From CALRGE01 sp964365765 (GTDB taxonomy: Bacteria > Patescibacteriota > Gracilibacteria > UBA1369 > 2-02-FULL-48-14), in contig CAYIRB010000012.1 of assembly GCA_964365765.1 (NCBI GenBank), forward strand, positions 1 through 18,839: 18,839 nucleotides of DNA, in the 5' to 3' direction. The translations under genes were made by a program, and so were the position numbers. This document shows, piece by piece, positions 13,447-18,839 of the stretch. Below the pieces are notes generated by a model, which made no database searches, was not told the origin of the DNA, and saw only the letters and a program-made list of their open reading frames with translations. The first letter of the stretch is position 1; each line of letters starts with the position of its first letter.

Positions 13447-15657
13447 TTATTCGTCGTCAGGAAGATAAACTTCACGCGGCTTACTGCCTCGGGAGGGGCC
13501 GATGTATCCGGCCTCTTCCAGCATATCTATTATTCGGGCGGCGCGCGAATACCCGATTCGCAGATATCGTTGCAATGACGATGTCGAGGCCGCTTTTCTG
13601 TTTTTTTTCAAACAATCAATCGCGGAAGACATCAAATCATCATCGCTTTGCCCGCCCTCCGGCATGTCCGGCACGCCGGGCACTCGTTGCTTGGCGGTTT
13701 CCTTCGCCGTAATGTCATCTCTATAAGTCGGCTCGCGAGTCAACTTCAGTTTATTCGTCACGTTCTCGATTTCTTTCGACGAAATATAAATTCCCTGAAT
13801 TCTCATGGGCTTAGCCATTGATCCGGACAAAAAGAGCATGTCGCCCTGCCCCAACAAATCTTCCGCCCCGATCGTATCCAAAATCGTGCGCGAATCGATT
13901 GAAGACGCGACCGTGAAAGCGATGCGCGTGGGAATATTCGCCTTAATCAAACCCGTAATCACGTCCACCGAAGGTCTTTGCGTCGCGACTATCAAATGCA
14001 TCCCGACTGCGCGCGCCATCTGCGCGATTCGACAAATCGAGGCCTCAACTTCTTTTTGCGCGCTCATCATCAAGTCCGCCAATTCATCAATCACAATGAC
14101 GATTTTTGGCATTTTCTCCGCCGTTCTTCGATCTTTGTTGTAGTCGTTGATATTTCTGTGCCCCGCCTCGGCGCACACTTTATATCTCCGATTCATTTCC
14201 GCGACCGCCCAGCGCAAAGCCGTCGCCGCCTTTTCCGGCTCAACAATGACCGGCGTCAAAAGATGCGGAATGCCGTTATAAGTCGAAAGTTCAACCTGTT
14301 TCGGATCAATCATGATAAATTTCAGCTCCTTCGGCGAATTGTTGTAAATCAAGGAAATCAAAAAACTGTTCAGACCGACCGACTTTCCGCTCCCCGTCGC
14401 GCCCGCTATCAAAAGATGCGGCATTTTGCTTAAATCGGCGACAATCGAATCACCCGAAACATTGCGTCCCAGCGCGAGCTTCAAACCGGAGTCCATCTTT
14501 TTATATTCCTCGGTATCCATCATTTCCCTCATGAACACATGCGAGCGCGACTCGTTCGGAATCTCAATTCCAACCAAGGACTTCCCCGGAATCGGCGCCT
14601 CGATACGCACGGCCGGCGCGGCCAAAGCGAGCGCCAAATCGTTCTTCAGCGAAGTGATTTTTGAAAGCTTAACTCCCTCGGACGGCTTCAAAGTATATTG
14701 AATCACGGTGGGCCCGACGTGCACTTCATGCATGGTGACGTTAATTCCGAACTGCTCCAATTTATATTTGATGAGCTCGGCCTTCTTTTTTAAATCGCTT
14801 TGATTCAAAGTGAAACCTTCTTTGCTGTCGAAGAGCAAATCCAAGGCGGGATACTCCCATTCGATAATCTCTTCTTTTTCAATCACTACTCCCTCATCTT
14901 TGATTTCCACTTCATCATTTTCAGCCTTAACTTTTGCCAACTTCGCCTCGACCTCCTGAGGACTGACTTCCTGAATGGTCATCGAATCCTCATCGTTCTC
15001 CATAAATTTCGGCTGAACGATTCTCAGCGGCTCCTCAAAATCATCCGCGTCGATAATATTGAGTTCCGGCCTAATCGCCTCAAGAGTTTGCCTGACTTTC
15101 TTCGGCGAAGGGGTAAAAAGTTTCACGATATCGCCCAAACTTACTTGCACGGTCAACAAAATCCCGATCAAAAAACTCGCGAGAAACAAAACGTAAGCTC
15201 CCGCGTTTCCAAAAGCCGAAATAAATAGAAAACTGGACACAAAGCCGATATAACCGCCGCCTTGTCCGCTTTGCGCGACTTCAAGCATTTGATCGAGCGG
15301 AGTGCCCGAATGAATCGTTCCCAAAATCGAAAAAGCCAAGAAAAACAGACCCGTAAAACGCGCGAGTCCCCATTTGATTTTTTTCGACAGAAAAGTCGAA
15401 ACACCCATAAACAGCATAACGAATGGCACCGCGTCGAGCCCCACTCCGAAAACCGGCTTTAAAAGCGAAACCCAAAGATCGCCCACCACCCCGATTCGCC
15501 CACCCAATGACAGCCAAGTCAGAGCCGCGAAGGACATATAAACCACAGCCCAAATTTCCCGCGCTATATGACTTTCAATCTCAAAATTCAGAATATCCGG
15601 CTTGTCGGATTTCCTACGTCTTCTCCTGATGGGATGTCTGCGCCTTCTTCTGACCAT
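13447..15657 (-). CDS. ftsK: DNA translocase FtsK/SpoIIIE
   Basis: FtsK pumps chromosomal DNA through the closing division septum. The 736-residue protein has an arginine-rich N-terminus (MVRRRRRHPIRRRRRK), four membrane segments (between about 34 and 175), a short acidic linker, the alpha/beta motor domains, and a winged-helix gamma domain at the end (about 675-736). Walker A is GATGSGKS at 419-426, Walker B VIVIDELAD has D524-E525, and ATQRPSVDVITGLIKANIPTRIAFTV follows. The gamma domain (SSLQRYLRIGYSRAARIIDMLEEAGYIGP) normally reads polar DNA motifs. The linker is short compared with E. coli FtsK. ATG 15657 is the first start after an in-frame TAA. No clear Shine-Dalgarno sequence is present, and a -10-like TAAGAT sits about 23 bases upstream. 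The downstream membrane-protein gene starts two bases after its stop. Confidence 0.97.
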   Translation of the reverse strand: MVRRRRRHPIRRRRRKSDKPDILNFEIESHIAREIWAVVYMSFAALTWLSLGGRIGVVGDLWVSLLKPVFGVGLDAVPFVMLFMGVSTFLSKKIKWGLARFTGLFFLAFSILGTIHSGTPLDQMLEVAQSGQGGGYIGFVSSFLFISAFGNAGAYVLFLASFLIGILLTVQVSLGDIVKLFTPSPKKVRQTLEAIRPELNIIDADDFEEPLRIVQPKFMENDEDSMTIQEVSPQEVEAKLAKVKAENDEVEIKDEGVVIEKEEIIEWEYPALDLLFDSKEGFTLNQSDLKKKAELIKYKLEQFGINVTMHEVHVGPTVIQYTLKPSEGVKLSKITSLKNDLALALAAPAVRIEAPIPGKSLVGIEIPNESRSHVFMREMMDTEEYKKMDSGLKLALGRNVSGDSIVADLSKMPHLLIAGATGSGKSVGLNSFLISLIYNNSPKELKFIMIDPKQVELSTYNGIPHLLTPVIVEPEKAATALRWAVAEMNRRYKVCAEAGHRNINDYNKDRRTAEKMPKIVIVIDELADLMMSAQKEVEASICRIAQMARAVGMHLIVATQRPSVDVITGLIKANIPTRIAFTVASSIDSRTILDTIGAEDLLGQGDMLFLSGSMAKPMRIQGIYISSKEIENVTNKLKLTREPTYRDDITAKETAKQRVPGVPDMPEGGQSDDDLMSSAIDCLKKNRKAASTSSLQRYLRIGYSRAARIIDMLEEAGYIGPSRGSKPREVYLPDDE

Positions 15658-15680
15658 ATTGAACGGTTAATTGCCTGCAT

Positions 15681-15686
15681 ATCTTA
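15681..15686 (-). promoter_or_regulatory. Tentative -10 box for ftsK
   Basis: Read on the minus strand, TAAGAT lies 23 bases before the ftsK ATG, within CTTATAAGAT, with no convincing -35. If correct, ftsK has a leader of about 16 bases, unlike most genes here. Confidence 0.25.
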
Positions 15687-15721
15687 TAAGAAAACCGGCG
15701 ATTAGGGAAGACATTAAAAGC

Positions 15722-15731
15722 CCCCCGGGGG
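15722..15731. repeat. C5G5 palindrome between the divergent genes
   Basis: A perfect loopless palindrome CCCCCGGGGG sits in an otherwise A+T-rich gap between ftsK and the phosphatase-fold gene. It is too short in stem and has no loop, so a terminator is unlikely. A protein-binding site is possible. Confidence 0.35.
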
Positions 15732-15762
15732 TGAATTAAAAAACAAATAAAGATTAGTCAAA

Positions 15763-15790
15763 TTGACTGTGGAAGACTACCGGTTAGAAT
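15763..15790 (+). promoter_or_regulatory. Predicted promoter of the phosphatase-fold gene
   Basis: TTGACT (15763-15768) is followed after 16 bases by TAGAAT (15785-15790). The -10 box ends 7 bases before ATG 15798, which predicts a leaderless message. Confidence 0.65.
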
Positions 15791-15797
15791 GTAGCCC

Positions 15798-16709
15798 ATG
15801 AAGAAAGTAATGTATCTCGGCGTTGCCGCACTTTACCTCGGCCAACTCTACATCGCGCTTGCCGACTTTTGGTGGGGCTTCGAGCTTTTCACGCATTACA
15901 GCCTTCATTTTCTTGTCGCATCTTTTCTGTTCGCTCTGATCGCCGTCAAATTAAAAATGTGGAAAACCGCTCTGCTATTCACGCTGATTTTCTCGATTCA
16001 TTCGGCGCAAATCGCACCATACTACCAAAACGCCGCACAACCAGCGGCGAATGGCCCCGAAATCAAAATTTTCAGCAGTAATTTTTTGGTTAGCAACGAC
16101 GACTTTGAAACAATTCAAAAAGTAATTGCCGACGAACAACCGGACTTCGTTCAAATCCTTGAAGCGTCCTACGCGTGGAATAAAGAAAAAGCGATGTTCG
16201 AAAAGGACTACCCCTACATCACGATTTCGGAAAAAACCGGCTCATTTGGGATTGTCGCGGCAAGCAAATATCCGGCCGAGTTCGAACATTTTTCTCTGAA
16301 CGGCTATGAGGCGCTCTCAACAATTCTGACCGTCAATGACTCGCGAGTTCGAGTGATAAGCGTGCATCCCTTCCCTCCTTCCCGCAAAGACTTGGCTATG
16401 CTTCGGAATCAACAATACATTGAACTGATTTCAAAAATTAACTCTTCGACCGCGCACACTGTTTTGGTCGGCGACTTCAACTCCGCTCCTTGGTCGCCAT
16501 GGTTTATCAAGCTGATTGATTCGACAACTTTGCGCGACGCGGCGCTGGGATTCGGGATAATAAACACGTGGAACGCGGATATTCCTCTACTGAAAATTCC
16601 CATCGATCACGTACTTATTTCTCCCGACATCGCGGTTTTAAACTTTAAGCGCGCAAGCGCGCTGGGCGCCGACCACTATCCGATTGTTGCGACTTTGCGC
16701 CTTCCCTGA
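15798..16709 (+). CDS. Membrane-anchored endonuclease/exonuclease/phosphatase family protein
   Basis: The family hydrolyses phosphodiester or phosphomonoester bonds in nucleic acids, lipids or sugars, so the substrate cannot be named. The 303-residue protein has about three N-terminal membrane segments (about 4-75), then an EEP domain from about 88. The catalytic set is visible: N95 (SSNFL), E122 (ILEAS), H190 (VHPFPP), D226 and N228 (GDFN), D270-H271 (IDHVL) and D292-H293 (ADHYP, where SDHxP is usual). This resembles the YafD-type membrane EEP proteins. With three spans the catalytic domain is likely on the outer face, though the topology is inferred. A promoter for gltX is embedded in its last codons. 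Confidence 0.85.
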   Translation: MKKVMYLGVAALYLGQLYIALADFWWGFELFTHYSLHFLVASFLFALIAVKLKMWKTALLFTLIFSIHSAQIAPYYQNAAQPAANGPEIKIFSSNFLVSNDDFETIQKVIADEQPDFVQILEASYAWNKEKAMFEKDYPYITISEKTGSFGIVAASKYPAEFEHFSLNGYEALSTILTVNDSRVRVISVHPFPPSRKDLAMLRNQQYIELISKINSSTAHTVLVGDFNSAPWSPWFIKLIDSTTLRDAALGFGIINTWNADIPLLKIPIDHVLISPDIAVLNFKRASALGADHYPIVATLRLP

Positions 16710-16715
16710 TATTTT
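16687..16715 (+). promoter_or_regulatory. Predicted gltX promoter inside the end of the upstream gene
   Basis: TTGCGA (16687-16692) is followed after 17 bases by TATTTT (16710-16715). ATG 16716 abuts the -10 box and would lie at or before the transcription start. ATG 16722, 6 bases downstream, matches the spacing seen at the other genes. Confidence 0.6.
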
Positions 16716-16721
16716 ATGGGC

Positions 16722-18140
16722 ATGAAAGTAAAAACAAGATTCGCGCCATCACCAACGGGATTTTTGCACGTCGGCGGACTTCGCACGGCGCTTTATTCTT
16801 ACCTTTACGCCAAGCAACAAAAAGGAATTTTTATGTTGCGAATCGAGGACACCGACCAAAAACGTTACGTGGAAGGTTCCGTGGAAAGTCTGCAAAATTC
16901 CCTGAAGTTTTTTGGACTCGACTGGGACGAAGGGCCATATTTTCAGTCGCAACGTAGCGAAATTTACAACAAACACGCGCAAATCCTTCTCGAAAAAGGC
17001 GCCGCCTACAAATGTTTTTGCAGTCCCGAAAGGCTGGAGCAAATGCGCAACGAGCAGGCGGAAAAGCACATGGCGCCAAAATACGATCGCCATTGTCTCC
17101 AAAACCAAACCCAAGAAGGACCATACGTAATTCGCCAACTGATTCCCGACGAAGAAATAACTTTCACCGATCTGATTCGAAATGAAATGTCCTTCCACGG
17201 AAAAGACATCGACGACCAAGTTTTGGTTAAATCCGACGGCATGCCAACTTACCACCTTGCCAACGTAGTCGACGACCACGAAATGGAAGTAACGCACGTG
17301 ATTCGCGGCGAAGAATGGCTTCCCTCGACGCCAAAACATCTTTGGCTCTACAAGGCCTTCGGCTGGACGCCTCCGGCCTTCGCCCATCTTCCTCTTCTGC
17401 TGAACGCCGACAAAACCAAACTTTCAAAACGCCAAGGCGATGTGGCGGCGGAAGATTACATAAAAAAAGGCTACCTCAAAGAAGCCATGATCAACTTCAT
17501 CGCATTCTTGGGCTGGAACCCCGGCGGTGAAAAAGAAATTTTCACAATGGATGAACTGATCGCCGAATTCTCCTTCGAAAAGGTCCAAAAAGCCGGTGCC
17601 GTTTTCGGCCTTGAAAAACTGGACTGGCTCAACGGCCTCTACATTCGCAAAAAAACCACGGAAGAATTGGGCGAATTGGTTCTTCCATACCTCCATGAAT
17701 GCCCGTGGTACAAAGACGAACTTGTAACCCACCTCAACCCTGAACAAAAGAAAGCGATTCTCAGCTGTGTCCAAACACGAATGAAGACCCTCTCCGACGG
17801 ACCCGCAATGCTGAAACCTTTTCTTTTGGATGAACTCGACTACGACGTCAAACTTTTCACAAATGAAAAAATGAAAGTGGACAACACAATCGCCATCATG
17901 GCGATTGAAAATTCCATTCCGATTTTACAAAACCTCAAGGATTGGGCCACGCAAGACTCAATCAAAGAAGCACTCACCGCCGTGATCGCCAAACTCGGCG
18001 TCAAAAACGGCCAAGTCCTCTGGCCACTCCGCGTGGCACTTTCAAACGAAGAATTTTCTCCTGGAGTATTTGAGTTGATGGTTGTCATGGGCAAAGAAAT
18101 GACCGTCAAACGTCTGAAAGCCGCGCTCGAGTTTTTATAA
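16722..18140 (+). CDS. gltX: Glutamyl-tRNA synthetase
   Basis: The enzyme charges tRNA-Glu with glutamate. In bacteria lacking GlnRS it also charges tRNA-Gln for later amidation; which applies here cannot be told. From ATG 16722 the protein has 472 residues, the usual size. Class I signatures are the HIGH-type motif HVGG at 16-19 after RFAPSPTG, and the KMSKS-type KLSKR at 233-237. A zinc-site pattern Cys98-x-Cys100 with Tyr121 and Cys125 is present, at almost the same numbering as the E. coli enzyme. The C-terminal half is the helical anticodon-binding domain, ending in LKAALEFL. An in-frame ATG at 16716 would add Met-Gly, but promoter spacing favours 16722. The Fic remnant follows after 35 bases. 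Confidence 0.97.
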   Translation: MKVKTRFAPSPTGFLHVGGLRTALYSYLYAKQQKGIFMLRIEDTDQKRYVEGSVESLQNSLKFFGLDWDEGPYFQSQRSEIYNKHAQILLEKGAAYKCFCSPERLEQMRNEQAEKHMAPKYDRHCLQNQTQEGPYVIRQLIPDEEITFTDLIRNEMSFHGKDIDDQVLVKSDGMPTYHLANVVDDHEMEVTHVIRGEEWLPSTPKHLWLYKAFGWTPPAFAHLPLLLNADKTKLSKRQGDVAAEDYIKKGYLKEAMINFIAFLGWNPGGEKEIFTMDELIAEFSFEKVQKAGAVFGLEKLDWLNGLYIRKKTTEELGELVLPYLHECPWYKDELVTHLNPEQKKAILSCVQTRMKTLSDGPAMLKPFLLDELDYDVKLFTNEKMKVDNTIAIMAIENSIPILQNLKDWATQDSIKEALTAVIAKLGVKNGQVLWPLRVALSNEEFSPGVFELMVVMGKEMTVKRLKAALEFL

Positions 18141-18169
18141 TAGAAAAATGAATGAGATGATGAGATAAT
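18141..18169 (+). promoter_or_regulatory. Predicted promoter of the Fic remnant
   Basis: TAGAAA (18141-18146) is followed after 17 bases by GATAAT (18164-18169), with a TG one base before the hexamer as in extended -10 promoters. It ends 6 bases before ATG 18176. Confidence 0.5.
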
Positions 18170-18175
18170 CAGGAC

Positions 18176-18506
18176 ATGAAGAAAACTATTACAGAGCAAA
18201 TACTCCAAAGGGCCGTTTCGACTTCTTCAAAGCTTGAGGGTCATAGTTTTTGTAGAGCAAAAAAGAACAAAACCGTCATTAAGTTACTAAAAAAGCATGA
18301 GCGAGCCTTCTCGTTATTGCGAATTCAACGCCATTCATCCATTCCGAGAAGGCAAGGGCAGAACTATTCGTCTTTTCCTCGATCTAACAGCATTCAAGAT
18401 GGGTTTTAATTTTATTGATTTGAGCGAAATCAAAAAGTCCACCTACATCAATGCTTGCATGGCCGGAATGCATAAAAACTATCAACCAATTGCACACTTA
18501 TTTTAA
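18176..18506 (+). pseudogene. Fic-family locus with internal deletion and frame break
   Basis: Fic proteins transfer AMP or related groups onto target proteins and are often toxin-like. The first frame (from ATG 18176) encodes MKKTITEQILQRAVSTSSKL followed by EGHSFCRAKKNKTVIKLLKK. It contains SSKLEG, which fits the inhibitory [ST]xxxE[GN] motif of Fic antitoxins or self-inhibiting Fic N-termini. The second frame (about 18297-18506) has the Fic core IHPFREGKGRTIR and continues to about 50 residues past it. Only about 40 residues separate the inhibitory and catalytic motifs, and they are in different frames, so roughly 100 residues of the usual Fic fold are missing. The core also has Lys where HPFx[DE]GNGR has Asn. 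The locus is therefore most likely dead as an enzyme. Whether it was one gene or an antitoxin-toxin pair cannot be settled. The first frame could still make an antitoxin-like peptide of 77 residues. Confidence 0.78.
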
Positions 18507-18558
18507 AGGTGTTTTCTCCGCTTCGCTCCAAAAACTTTATTAAATTCAACAACCAAAC

Positions 18559-18564
18559 TATAAT
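18559..18564 (+). promoter_or_regulatory. Predicted -10 box of the symporter gene
   Basis: A consensus TATAAT ends 7 bases before ATG 18572. The -35 region (TTTATT, 18536-18541) is weak. Confidence 0.5.
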
Positions 18565-18571
18565 CACTAAC

Positions 18572-18839
18572 ATGGAACCTATGATACTCACAATCATTTT
18601 CTTCCTGATCTACATCGCCATAGTTGTAACTATCGGCATTATTTCAGCACGCAAAGAGAGCGAAGATGGTTTTATGATTGCGGAAAGAAAAGTTGAGGGC
18701 GTACAAGTCGCCGCCACGATGAGCGCAGGCTTTTTTGACGGTGCAACTCTTTCGATATACGTCGCATTTCTTTATCTTTATGGATTTTCCGCAATCTGGC
18801 TTTTTGTCGGCATTGCGCTTGGATTTTTATTTGTAAGAA
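18572..18839 (+). CDS. Sodium:solute symporter family protein (5' part only)
   Basis: The first 89 codons are present and the gene runs off the right edge. A first membrane segment (about 4-23, ILTIIFFLIYIAIVVTIGII) is followed by a cytoplasmic loop SARKESEDGFMIAERKVEGV. Then comes a second segment with MSAGFFDGATLSIYVAFLYL and a third (about 70-88). The loop-then-G-A-T pattern is typical of the start of SSS/PutP-type transporters, which couple solute uptake to sodium. The substrate cannot be told from this part. ATG 18572 is chosen because of the -10 spacing; Met4 is an alternative start. Confidence 0.8.
   Translation, partial: MEPMILTIIFFLIYIAIVVTIGIISARKESEDGFMIAERKVEGVQVAATMSAGFFDGATLSIYVAFLYLYGFSAIWLFVGIALGFLFVR

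Noticed and set aside
15722..15731. Rho-independent terminator at C5G5
   Set aside because: The palindrome has no loop and no flanking T run in the direction of either gene end; both adjacent genes start, rather than end, here.
16716..16721. ATG 16716 as the gltX start
   Set aside because: It directly abuts the -10 box, while ATG 16722 has the spacing seen at the other genes and gives the standard GluRS N-terminus.
1..18839. CRISPR array, tRNA or rRNA genes, complete insertion sequence
   Set aside because: No regularly spaced direct repeats, no recognisable tRNA or rRNA, and no transposase were found on reading both strands.

Overview
The window looks like a compact piece of a streamlined bacterial chromosome, most plausibly from the Candidate Phyla Radiation (Patescibacteria). 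That placement is an inference. It rests on tight gene packing, promoters embedded in the ends of the preceding genes, start codons almost without Shine-Dalgarno sequences, and housekeeping genes scattered among envelope-sugar genes. TGA is used as a stop (hsp20, the phosphatase gene and others), so this is not one of the lineages that read TGA as glycine. No 16S gene or ribosomal protein is present to fix the taxonomy.

Layout. At 279-3426 lie the membrane protease ftsH, a small heat-shock protein and galU, the last two overlapping by ATGA. A structure-rich intergenic region (3427-3724), full of inverted repeats, precedes a stand-alone GT-A type glycosyltransferase (3725-5230). Then come a TPR protein, a small unknown protein, the RNase P RNA gene rnpB (about 6240-6644), a chain of hairpins, and a polyprenyl-phosphate sugar-phosphate transferase (6726-8165). 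An A+T-rich scar (8166-8840) holds the remnant of a DUF3800 gene and several hairpins. secA follows (8841-11369) and converges, with overlapping stop codons, on a minus-strand pair: ftsK (13447-15657), then a large polytopic membrane protein (11366-13444). Divergently, on the plus strand, are a membrane-anchored endonuclease/exonuclease/phosphatase-fold protein, gltX, a broken Fic locus, and the start of a sodium:solute symporter that runs off the window.

How the genes work together. FtsH and Hsp20 form a protein quality-control pair. GalU, the GT-A enzyme, the sugar-phosphate transferase and perhaps the large membrane protein point to cell-surface glycan synthesis. SecA and FtsK are core secretion and chromosome-segregation motors, and GltX and RNase P belong to translation and tRNA maturation.

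The most striking feature is regulatory. A sigma70-like -10 hexamer ends 6 or 7 bases before the start codon of ftsH, hsp20, the 3725 glycosyltransferase, the sugar-phosphate transferase, the phosphatase-fold gene, gltX, the Fic remnant and the symporter, and about 9 bases before secA and the 5942 gene. Most genes here are therefore predicted to be transcribed as leaderless mRNAs. The other item of interest is the 3427-3724 region, with crossing inverted repeats and a 27-base element that recurs upstream of ftsH.
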